Positions 55,550 through 64,000 of a stretch of DNA of 64,000 nucleotides are shown piece after piece (within the stretch, counting starts at the first letter, position 1; every line of letters starts with the position of its first letter). The notes under the pieces are model-generated. The model saw nothing but the letters and a program-made list of their open reading frames with translations, did not search any database and was not told the DNA's origin. Source of the stretch: Notolepis coatsorum. Its lineage: Eukaryota; Chordata; Actinopteri; Aulopiformes; Paralepididae. A program made the position numbers and the translations under genes. The stretch spans positions 114,596,418-114,660,417 of the forward strand of contig OZ020594.1 in assembly GCA_963971535.1 (NCBI GenBank), written 5' to 3'.

Positions 55550-56422
55550 TCACGAGTACGGGGGGTCTGGGGGTCCCAGTCGGGCTCTCTCACGCCTTCT
55601 TTCCCGGAGGCGTCCGTCGATGCGAATAGCGAGGCTGATTAGGCCCTCGAGAGAATCGGGCTCCTCTCGGGTCGCAAGCTGGTCCCTTACAGCGTCGTTG
55701 AGCCCCCTCAGGAAGGTGAGATGAAGCGCCCGATCGATCCAACCGCTCTCGATTGCGGCCAGTCTGAACTCCAGCGCGTAGTCAGTGACACTGCCACTGC
55801 CCTGCCGGAAGGTGCCCAACCGAGCTCCAGGGTCCTGGCCACGAGCTGGGTGGTGGAAAACCCTTCGGAGCTCTGCCACGAAGTCTGGGTAGGAGAAACA
55901 AAAATCAGCCCTCATAGACCAGGAAGCAGTAACCCACTGTGCTGCTCGGCCTGTGAGCAGGTTAGTCATGTAAGCTACTCGGGCTCCCTCTGACGTAAAT
56001 CGGCTGGGTTGATGAAGGAAAACCAACTCGCATTGCATGATGAATGTGGCACAATCCTCGAAGTTACCGTCGAACAAACGTGGTTCGGAGAGACGGGGCT
56101 CCCGAGGTGCGAGGTCGGCAGGTGCAGGGTCTGTCGCGGCTGCGGGTGGTGATCTGGCTGGGACTCCTGGGACAGGTGGGGTTAAAAGCAGGGTGTTAAA
56201 TGCTGCACTGAGAGCCTGTAGCTGGTGCAGACTATCAGCCTGCTGATTACCCTGGGTTGTCTGCTGGGTGGCCAGAGTGTTAAGAGACTCCTGAATAGGC
56301 TGGACCTGGGCCCGGAGGTCCTGCACAGCAGCCGCACCTAACTGTTGGGTGTGGTCGTTGCTTAACTCGATCTGGACCGCCAACGCTGCCCTAACTCTGT
56401 CTGTGTCGGCTGGGGTCAACAT
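55550..56422 (-). CDS. gag: Sushi-like Gag (partial element)
   Basis: 290 codons from ATG 13 bp after the LTR. A coiled N-terminal part is followed by the capsid block seen in sushi/RTL/PEG10-type Gags: EPRLFDGNFEDCATFIMQCE, then HQPSRFTSEGARVAYMTNLL and GRAAQWVTASW. A RLGTFRQGSGSVTDYALEFR block and an Arg-rich end follow. A stop occurs before any CCHC knuckle, where relatives continue, so the frame is probably truncated or mutated. No pol follows, because the fragment meets the satellite 60 bp later. Confidence 0.85.
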   Translation of the reverse strand: MLTPADTDRVRAALAVQIELSNDHTQQLGAAAVQDLRAQVQPIQESLNTLATQQTTQGNQQADSLHQLQALSAAFNTLLLTPPVPGVPARSPPAAATDPAPADLAPREPRLSEPRLFDGNFEDCATFIMQCELVFLHQPSRFTSEGARVAYMTNLLTGRAAQWVTASWSMRADFCFSYPDFVAELRRVFHHPARGQDPGARLGTFRQGSGSVTDYALEFRLAAIESGWIDRALHLTFLRGLNDAVRDQLATREEPDSLEGLISLAIRIDGRLRERRRERARLGPPDPPYS

Positions 56423-56435
56423 GGTTGGGTCGTAA
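56423..56435 (-). promoter_or_regulatory. Primer-site candidate, possible self-priming
   Basis: The 13 bases between LTR and gag ATG read TTACGACCCAACC on the minus strand and do not begin with TGG. The LTR contains the complement GGGTCGT (plus-strand ACGACCC at 57022-57028) about 30 bp downstream of its TATA box. Tf1/sushi elements prime from their own RNA 5' end, which would fit. Confidence 0.4.
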
Positions 56436-57181
56436 TGTTATGGTTCGTAAACAACCCCAACAGCACGGCACAGACAGGTAGTTCAGAGTTAGCCAAAAAC
56501 CAGGGCGTATTTATTTACAAAACAGAAATGAGCGAAAACAACAAAAAGCACAAGGGGAGAAAATGTTCTTGGCAGAGTTGTCTGCGGCTCTGCAGCTCGT
56601 CTTCAGAGCAGAGACCGCACTATGGCGTTGCGCCTCTCACTCTGCGGCTCTGCAGCTACTTGACGATCCACTCAGGAAAACGGAGAGAGAGAATGTCAAC
56701 AAGACGAGCGAACAGAATACACTGCAGTCCAGAATTGTTTAGCTGAGTCAGTAACGACAACAAGCGGCTCCTCTTCAGTGTTACCCAAACACACAAAAAA
56801 CAGAAATGTCCCGAGTCCAGGAAAATGCGAGAAAAACAGAGTATCCAAAAAAAGTACGTTCCAAAACTCACCAAGGCGCAATTGCGCAAAGCGGGCAACG
56901 AGGCACAGATCCAACGGATGGCAGAGCAAAGCAACAGCGGCGACTTCCATAGACGTCCTGGAGAGAAACAGACGAGGAACAACAAGGGAGCGGAACAAGA
57001 AGCAGCCAGTGGTAATCCAAAACGACCCGACACAGAACGTTAGGAACACCAGAGTATATAAAGGGCTCCACCGAGCTGATTAGAACTCACTTCAGGTGAG
57101 CGAGGGTAATTGGTACCTTGAAGCGTGTGGAATCGGACCAATCCTCACAGATTTGTTGTTGTTGAAGGCCTGGCTGTTACA
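56436..57181 (-). repeat. 5' LTR of sushi-like element
   Basis: On the minus strand it begins TGTAACAGCC and ends ACCATAACA. It has a TATA box (CTTTATATACTC, about 57055) and a poly(A) signal (AATAAATACG, about 56507). Length is 746 bp. The motif CTGCGGCTCTGCAGCT (plus strand) occurs twice, at about 56579 and 56642. Confidence 0.75.
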
Positions 57182-57542
57182 GTATTTATTTACACTATTT
57201 TGTTGTAGGCCTACTGGCCTAGATGTTTATGCAATTTTAAAGCACCATGGCTTTGTTCTGAATGCACTTTGTTGAAAAGAAAATGCACTTGACTTGGAAT
57301 GAATGTACTGTATGCATTCAGAAGTGCTGAATAAATGTTTTATGGACCCATAATAGTGATTATTTATTATTTAAGTTAAGTTTAGCCATAATCATATCTT
57401 TTTCCATAATCGGGTAGCTGAACAACATTGGTAAAAAAAAATTCTATTCTATGAATCATTTTCGGCCTTTCGGTTTTCGGCCAACGCTTTCCTATTTTCG
57501 GTATCGGTTTCGGCCAAGAATTTCCCATTCGGTGCATCCCTA
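57182..57542. mobile_element. Orphan hAT right part
   Basis: The stretch ends GAATTTCCCATTCGGTGCAT CCCTA, the complement of a TAGGGATGCACCGAATGG terminus common in fish hATs, with TTTCGGCC-type repeats before it. The left end is missing, since the sushi LTR abuts at 57181. Confidence 0.6.
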
Positions 57543-57546
57543 CAAC

Positions 57547-57900
57547 CAATGATGCAGACTGATGAAAATATACATTTTCTCCCATTTCCCCAAATCAGTC
57601 AACATGTCAACATGGAGAATCACAACAAAAAATGCTCTTGCCAGATCCAGCTAGGCAAAGAGATAATGTCTAGTACTTTCTATACTCTATTTAAAAAAAT
57701 TCAACATTGTTTTTGTTTTACTGTCATTTTAACCTGTACTGGATACAGTATTTTATGTTTGTCTAGTGTGATATTTGCTGAGTGTTATGCACATAGTAGC
57801 ATGAAAACTGGGACATGTTTTGTTGTGATTCTCCATGTTGAAATAGACTGATTTGGTTATATGGAGATAAAATTAATATTTTCATCAGTCTGCATCATTG
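57547..57900. mobile_element. Foldback MITE
   Basis: AATGATGCAGACTGATGAAA at 57547 is inverted at 57878-57900, and the arms extend to about 57625 and 57820 (including ATGGAGAATCACAACA and complement). A partial repeat of the right end follows to about 57953. There is no coding capacity. Confidence 0.7.
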
Positions 57901-57988
57901 ATTTGGGTATATGGAGATAAATAAATTATATTTTCATCAGTCTACAGCATTGGTCTTGTGTAGTGGTGAATTTATTGTATATTTGCAC

Positions 57989-58979
57989 TAGAGCTGCCGC
58001 GATAACCGCATTACCGCGGTATCGCTGTTGCATCACGCTCACCGCAGAGTTAGGCTGAATACCGCGTCACCGCTGTTTCTTTATCATAATAATAAAGTTG
58101 GCTTGCGGCTCTGCAGATATACCCTACTCGGTTCCAAGCGACCCTATTGGGTAGAAGTGGTACCAGAAAAGACATGTGAAACATTGCAGACCACTGACTG
58201 GTCAGAAGAGAGACGCGTCACACTTTGTAGCCTCTGAACGAAAACAGAACGCCGCCATCTTTACTGCCTCGCTAAGGATGCATTTCATTCAGGATTTGTT
58301 TGCGACAGAACCAAGCAATAAACAAAAAAGAATGGATTCACTGTGTATTCTGCCTTATTTATTGATGAAACAAAACCGACATCAACCCAATTTACCACAG
58401 AGCGGAGAGTTTAGTTTCACAACAAGATCGCTGATGTGTTAAGTTTGTTGTTGTTATTATTAGCCTAATACTACCGTCAGCCGATATACACGAGAGGTAA
58501 CGTTAAACCCGGGTTTGCTTGGTAGAATACACAATGAGAGGTAACGTTAGCTTTGGCAGAATAGACGCAACGAGAGTCTGGTTAATGTTGTTATTGATTG
58601 ATTGATTGATTGATTGAAACTGTGTTAAACTCTGGCTTGCTGCAAGCCCTCGGACATCTATGCCCACGGAGCTTTCAGTGTACACAAGCGAGCGGCCCCG
58701 CCTGCATCCCCACGTCGGAGACAAACGGAGTAGTACCTGGCTGCAGTGGAAAAGGAACGAAGTACCAGGTGCCTAAAGCGGGTTGAGTCGAGTAGGTACT
58801 ATGCAGTGGAAAAGCGCCATTAGACTAGAGGCAGGCTATAAGAGTAGACTACTAAAAAAAAAAAAAATGCATTCAAATTTTTTATTTTTTTTTTGCGCAC
58901 TATGCAGTAATACCGCGGCGGTAGGAAATATTTCGCAAATTCGTGCGGTAAGGAAAATATCAATACCGCGGCAGCTCTA
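57989..58979. mobile_element. Non-autonomous hAT, TAGAGCTGCCGC ends
   Basis: Inverted TAGAGCTGCCGC ends, with TACCGCGG motifs near both, are flanked by an exact 8-bp duplication, ATTTGCAC (57981-57988 and 58980-58987). Inside, GGCTCTGCAGATATACCCTA at about 58107 resembles foldback-type termini at 21690-21740, and (GATT)n-GAAACTGTGTTAA at 58593 resembles a LINE tail. No transposase is seen. Confidence 0.92.
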
Positions 58980-58987
58980 ATTTGCAC

Positions 58988-59315
58988 ATTCTCTGCGTAC
59001 TTCACTTACAGTACTCTAATCACAGAAGTAGAATTGCTAAATGTGTTTTAGGTTAAGCACAGCAGTGTGTGTAACTGGTTCAAACAGAATTAAGTCATAT
59101 GAAACGTGTGTTTCATATGGTAACAAAATGTAGTTTTTATAAATTAGTGTATGGTTTTGACAAGTGTTTAATTTAGCAAAGGATCTGAGGTGTTCTGATA
59201 ATTGTGTGTGTGGTTGTGCTAATTGTGTGTTTTGAAACATTCAGCACAGACCATGGGGATGCTGACATCTTAAAAAAAAAAGTTAAACAAATAAAAAGTA
59301 AAAAAAAAAATGCAT
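58988..59315. other. No gene recognised; short hairpin
   Basis: CATATGAAAC and GTTTCATATG (about 59097-59120) form a tight hairpin with a 4-base loop. Two A-rich runs lie at 59270-59310. No other feature was seen. Confidence 0.4.
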
Positions 59316-59476
59316 CCAGGGCTAACGACGCCACTACTCTCCATCCCCAAGCAAACTTACTCTTGGTGTTTCAACCCCTCCTTACTTGCTGAAGGGAAAT
59401 TTGTAGAGTATATCACCACCAAATTAACATATTTTATTGAATTCAACGACTGGTGAAGTGTCAGACTCCACACTAT

Positions 59477-60563
59477 GGCTGAGGTTAGACTAGTGTATTC
59501 CTGGCGTTTTTTTATACGTTTTTGACGACGTATCATGTCCTATCTACACAGAAACGCGTTTTTTGGCGTTTTTTTGTGGATACGGCTGAAACGCAAAATT
59601 GTGTTTGCGTTTGGAGATACGCAAAAAAAACGCCAGGAATACAGCGTGTAGTCAGCACGGAGCAGTTGTTGCGAAAACGCCCATGCGCAGTAGATACCAT
59701 CTGCGTGCCCTTCCTGTGTACAGTGTGTGTGTGTTTGGGACAGAGCTCCGTGTGTTGTCAAGTTATTGTTATAAGGACCCCAGTCCAAGCTACAACAGTC
59801 TGCATTCCCTTAACAATTGTTTGTATTGAGCCGTATTGTATTGTACCCATATGCAATATGTTAAATAAAGTTTACATCCATTCATTCTGCTGGCATTACC
59901 GATTGCATGAGCTGGCTAACGTGAGCTATCAGGATTCAGACCCTGTTAGCTCAGAGTTCCTCTTTCAACTTAACAAGCATTAAACAAAATGGCCCAGTCA
60001 TCTATTCACCTTTGTTTAATACACACAGCGTTGTCTCTAATGTTATCTAACTACTGATAGCTCGCGATATCATCAGTTTTGATGCTGGCTAAGTAGCGTG
60101 AGCTAACAATGCTACAATGCTACCGATCGTTTTTTAGCCTAAACTATCCGCTCTTGGTGGTCACTTGTGTTGATGTTAGTTTTGTTTCATCAACAAATGA
60201 CAGGCAGAACACACAGTGAATGTATCCGTTTTGTTTATTGCACTTTTATTAGGCTTTGCTGAAAAAAGAATTGCTGCATTGAGCAAGATGGTGGCGCGGC
60301 ATAGGCGCCTGCCTTGTTGACATTTTCTTTGCTGGAGCTTCCAGGAAGTGTATTGGCACATTCGTTCTGATTGGTTGAAATTGCCTTCATGTTTGCCACC
60401 TACTGCCACCTACTGCTTTGGCAGTGTACTACATCAGTGTGCTTGGCTGACAAAAACGAAAAAAAAACGAAAGTGTGACTCGAGGCGCATGACGTCGCGG
60501 CGATACGCGGCGATGCGTATAAGAAAACAATACGAAGATGATACGAAAGGTGTAACCTCAGCC
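59477..60563. mobile_element. DNA transposon, GGCTGAGGTT ends, 3-bp TAT duplication
   Basis: The ends are GGCTGAGGTTAGACTAGTGT and, reverse complemented, GGCTGAGGTTACACC. TAT lies outside each end (59474-59476 and 60564-60566). Removing it joins L1 codons for DSTLWETLK in frame, so the boundaries are exact. A 3-bp duplication would fit PIF/Harbinger, but no transposase is visible. A LINE tail is nested at 59797-59890. Confidence 0.75.
59797..59890 (+). mobile_element. LINE 3' end
   Basis: A plus-strand tail CATTCCCTTAACAATTGTTT followed by GTTAAATAAAGTTTACATCC and (ATTC)n, about 95 bp. It is 5'-truncated. Confidence 0.85.
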
Positions 60564-60995
60564 TATGGGAAACATTAAAGGTTGTAATTCGTGGGGATGT
60601 AATCTCGTATGAATCCACTGCCAAGAGGGAGAGAGAGAGAGGCGACTGATTGCGATTAACAATGCTCTTCCCGCCCTTGAGACGGCATATCAGGCCTCAA
60701 AATCCCCTGAAGATTATAAAAAAAATATTGAAGCTAAAGTATGAATATAACTGTATACTGGTCAAATAAACACTCTCCTTTTAAAACTAAGACAAAAGCA
60801 ATTTGAAATGGGAGATAAGCATGAGCGTCTCCTGGCGCGACAGCTCAAGGGTGCGCAGGCCTCTAGGTCAATCCTCTCCATCAAGTCTAAGAGTGGCGCC
60901 CTGCTGACTAACCCCAGGGAGATAAATGACCGTCTTATATAAACCATGCTGCATTCATTCGAAAAGAAAGACATATTCCAAATGTTTATCAAATA

Positions 60996-61285
60996 TTGTC
61001 AAATATTTATAGGGTTTGACAATAATTACACTACTGTCGTTATTTTACAATGAACTATAATGAATTACGGGCCATACAGAACACGCCAGTGTTGAAACTA
61101 ATGGACGGAAGCTTATTTCTGCGTTGCAATATTCATATTCTACCACCGGGCGCCAGGTACGCACGGTCGGAGCTGTGCGTAAATATATATCTCGAAGTCC
61201 CACACTTTGCTTAGAAATGATCGTACGCACGGGTTACGCACATATCTGTGCGTACGCAACGTTGATAAATGAGGGCCCTGGACTC
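60996..61285. mobile_element. Insertion in L1 with GCGTACGC-rich right end
   Basis: The sequence between two L1 pieces is not L1-like. Its right part, TGCGTACGCAACGTTGATAA followed by ATGAGGGCCC, resembles the terminus of a MITE widespread in fish. The left end could not be placed. Confidence 0.35.
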
Positions 61286-61350
61286 TGTAATTCTGTCTTA
61301 CATCTGGAATTATAAGAATCACAGAATCTCAAAAATGCACTTGCAAAAAC

Positions 61351-61717
61351 TAGGGATGTCCGATATTATCGGCCTACCGATATTATCGGCCAATATTGGC
61401 ATAAAAATGTAATATCGGAAAATATCTATCGGTTTTCAAAAAAAAAAACGTTTCTTTTAACATTTATTTAACCTTTATTTACCCAGGCAAGCAAGTAAGA
61501 ACAAATTAGTATTTTATTTATTGTCAAAGTATGCATAATGTTGTGTTAATTACACGACAAGAGATATGTAATGTTAATTACCTGAAATTATTCAGTTTTT
61601 TTGGGGGGGGGGAAACCCTGCATATATCGGTATCGGTTGATATCGGTATCGGAAATTAAGATTTGGACAATATCGGTATATCGGTATCGGTAAAAAAGCC
61701 AATATCGAGCATCCCTA
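61351..61717. mobile_element. Short hAT MITE, TAGGGATGTCCGATATTA ends
   Basis: Left end TAGGGATGTCCGATATTATC and right end complement TAGGGATGCTCGATATTGGC. An exact 8-bp duplication, GCAAAAAC, lies at 61343-61350 and 61718-61725. At 367 bp it is too short to encode anything. It is inserted in the L1 relic. Confidence 0.93.
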
Positions 61718-62125
61718 GCAAAAACCTATGTCTGAGGGAGGGCTTGCCAGTATTTAGGCACTACTACTGGGCTGCCAATGTAAGGGCTCTGATGTACTGG
61801 CAGCAGGGTACACCAGGTGAATAGACTCCTGGGGCCCCCTTGTGGCTGAGAATGGAGGCTAATTCCCTTGTTAACTCATCCTTGCCAGCTATGCTATTTG
61901 TCAAACCAGGGGTACCCGGGATCTTAAGAAGCTTGAAACAAAGTTTTGTCATGGAAAATTCTGTCAGAATTTTGTATCAAATCAGGGGTGCTTTGAGCTT
62001 ACCAGATGTTTCTATCCATGCGCCAATCTATTTTAATCACTCTTTTTCGGCTCCATGGACAGACAGGGGTTACCTTGCCTGGAGTGGGAAGGGGCTAGCT
62101 TCCATTAAGGACGTATACATAGTAG

Positions 62126-62968
62126 GGATTAGTGTTGTCAAAAATATAAAAAAAATCGATACATATAGATTCTGAATATTTAAAACTGTTTCGATACTCA
62201 TTTCCCGCAATATCGATACTTTCTGCAGTATCGATACCAGCTGCCTTGCTCGCAGTGTTCTACCGCAAGTTGTTGACAGACACACGCTGTTGCAGAGCAC
62301 GCTTGCCCCTCCTCCTCCTCACAGACCTGTCTTCAGTTTGTAAACAAAGATTTTAGCTCCGAAGAGTGCAGAGCCTCCGCAACTTGTGCTTGTGGATAAA
62401 GAAAACAGCAGAAGTGCTGTTTGGAAGTACTTCGGGTTTGAAGTAAACAACGAAGTAAAAGCTAAAGATGCCACGATGCCCATTTGCAAGCGTTGTTACA
62501 GAGCAGTGCCAACGATACAGCTATTAGCTAACGTTAGCTAGTCGTTCCTCCGTTAGCTTATGCTAGCTAGCTGGCCACCTTTATAATTACTTCATGGAAA
62601 CGGAGTAACGTTAAGTCGAGTTCATACTACACTAGTACACGTATGAACTCGACATAACGTTACCCTGTTTCCATGAAGTGTTTAATTAGCAGCAATCTTG
62701 TTGAAAATGTAACTTCCGAGCATAGCACCGGAAATCTTGCTTTCTCTCTCGCTCGCTCGCCGTCATGAAAATTGTTGTAGTTGTTGTTTTAACCAAATAA
62801 AAAGCAGCAGCACTATTGCATAACTGAGTCATGTTTGCTATGTATTTCTTTCTTTAGGGGAGTTTGTTTCACAGTTTTAGCATGATGTTTTATAGATGGC
62901 TAGGTTAAACAGGTTTTTGTTTTTAAGAGGGGGCCGGGTTTGATTTAGATTAGATTATTTAGTTATTT
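62126..62968. other. Orphan hAT-like left end and a long hairpin
   Basis: TTAGTGTTGTCAAAAATATA at 62130 followed by ATCGATAC/TATCGATAC repeats resembles a hAT left end; no right end was found. A hairpin with ~39-bp arms (62589-62627 and 62641-62680, around CTTCATGGAAAC) has a 13-base loop. No coding domain was recognised. Confidence 0.5.
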
Positions 62969-62972
62969 TTAA

Positions 62973-63841
62973 CACTTTGGGTGCCATGGGTTAAATTCAT
63001 GATATACCATAGATTGCCAGCTCTATTTGTCTATGGAGAAGTACCCCTTCTTTGCATGGCTATAACTTTTTAAATTCTATTGCTACATTGCCATTATTAG
63101 GGCCCATTCAAAGTCCTATATGTATTGTTCATTGTGTAGCAACGTTAAACTTTTTCATTCACATATTCATACTAAAGTATGGTCTAATGTATAAGTGTTT
63201 TCATCTCTTTCTGCAGCTTTCTCCAGAACGTGATATATAGCCCCAAATGCATTATATTGATGATGCAATACAGTTTTATGGCAATCGGCGCGATATAAAC
63301 AATTCCAACTAGACGTACTTCTAGAAGTTACTACATGTCATCTGATGTTGACCGGATGGGCTAGGGGGCGTTTATAATTCCGTGGGCAGCGTTATACCAA
63401 TCATCTAATGTGGGTCAAATGTTGATCATAGCAGTTAGTATCGAAGACGGTAATTTTACACGCTAAAACTCACCCCAATCTCCTCGCACCGTTGGGCGAT
63501 CAGCGTAGAGTAGAAATTTTACCATTATGGGATGTCGATTTACCCGGTCCATTTCCAGGTTGTATAATGGTATATACGTCCAAATCATGTTGTTTATCGA
63601 GTTATTGGCAATGGATCGCTATATATTGTGACGAGCCAGAGTGCCGGGAGCCAAACCGAGTGCCCGGAAGTAATATGGCCGACCAGCACAACCTCCACAG
63701 CACTTCCTGTTTGGCGATTGTGCTGATCGGCCACCAGATGGCGCTCCTGAACCGCCAGAGAGCTCAGTGGGTCCTCCTGGTGGATCTCAGGCCAGCGGAG
63801 GGGAAATATGAATCCGATCACAGATTTTTGAAATATTGATA
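62973..63841. mobile_element. piggyBac MITE, second copy, truncated at right
   Basis: It starts at TTAA (62969-62972) with CACTTTGGGTGCC and follows the 17133-18083 copy closely up to GAAATATTGATAT. There it meets a TTAA and an inverted copy of the same family. Its own right terminus is not in the window. Confidence 0.85.
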
Positions 63842-63845
63842 TTAA

Positions 63846-64000
63846 CACTTTGACTGCCAGGGGGCGTCTTTAGACATCTTTGCTGGCCATGCTAAAGTTG
63901 CCGGGGGACGCTGTATGTCGTCTTTATATCAATATTTCAAAAATCTGCGATCGGATTCATAATGTCCCTCCGCTGGCCTGAGATTCACCAGCAGGACCCA
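63846..64000. mobile_element. piggyBac MITE, inverted copy, runs off the window
   Basis: After TTAA (63842-63845), CACTTTGACTGCC begins the complement of the right end of the 17133-18083 element, and the sequence continues to the window edge. It is either a MITE nested at a TTAA or an inverted duplication. Confidence 0.8.

Larger units (their letters stand above)
55491..57181 (-). mobile_element. Sushi-like Ty3/gypsy fragment: 5' LTR and gag
   Basis: On the minus strand: LTR (57181-56436), a 13-bp gap, then gag. The element is cut at 55490, where the satellite begins, so pol and the 3' LTR are missing. Confidence 0.85.
59320..62125 (+). pseudogene. L1-like ORF2 relic, broken by insertions
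   Basis: Plus-strand pieces in order: WCFNPSLLAEGKFVEYI (59350-59475), then after a transposon ETLKVVIRGDVISYESTAKR (60566-60640) and RLRQKQFEMGDKHERLLARQ with KSKSGALLTNPREINDRL (60785-60940). Then IWNYKNHRISKMHLQKP (61300-61350) and, after a hAT, ALMYWQQGTPG and RGALSLPDVSIHAPIYFNHS (61760-62050). These match the linker after the endonuclease and the C-terminal region of L1-type ORF2. The RT core is missing and stops are frequent. Confidence 0.8.

Overview
The window looks like repeat-rich intergenic or pericentromeric DNA from a ray-finned (teleost) fish. The evidence is the mix of mobile elements: many short hAT DNA transposons, APE-type LINEs related to CR1/L2, Rex1 and L1, Ty3/gypsy elements including a sushi-like gag, BEL/Pao gag remains, piggyBac and Kolobok-like elements, and a tRNA-derived SINE. 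I found no host protein-coding gene, rRNA gene or functional tRNA gene. Every long open frame with a recognisable product belongs to a mobile element.

Layout. 1-3.3 kb: LINE relics, a 42-bp minisatellite and a LINE 3' end carrying a nested Rex1-like insertion. 4.0-10.1 kb: a hAT with an 8-bp target duplication that contains a tRNA-derived SINE and a complete, very young Ty3/gypsy element with identical 236-bp LTRs, gag, pol and a textbook -1 frameshift signal. 10.7-13.8 kb: BEL/Pao-like gag remains split by a 1.8-kb foldback transposon. 14.4-19.7 kb: a second foldback copy dismembered by later insertions, including a piggyBac MITE and a hAT. 19.7-25.0 kb: a ~647-bp tandem duplication and four nested layers of hAT and LINE insertions whose order can be read. 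25.3-29.4 kb: an L1-like endonuclease gene broken by a Kolobok-like foldback element, which carries two inverted THAP-domain fragments, and by another DNA transposon. 30.2-37.4 kb: a 7.2-kb LTR element on the minus strand with near-identical LTRs but no recognisable coding capacity. 38.3-39.7 kb: an L1 endonuclease relic and a hAT. 39.7-55.5 kb: about 300 copies of a 37-bp satellite, with two higher-order duplications, interrupted by a nearly intact LINE (47.8-52.2 kb). That LINE encodes a 2A-like peptide and a full endonuclease/reverse transcriptase. 55.5-57.2 kb: a sushi-like gag and LTR on the minus strand. 57.2-64 kb: hAT elements, an L1 ORF2 relic broken by three insertions, and two piggyBac MITE copies.

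The coding elements probably act in trans on the others. The 47.8-52.2 kb LINE is the intact member of a family with at least eleven dead 3'-end copies here. The non-autonomous hAT, piggyBac, Kolobok-like and LTR elements have no partner enzyme in this window. Coordinates of degenerate fragments are approximate. All family assignments come from reading motifs, ends and target duplications by eye, not from database searches.
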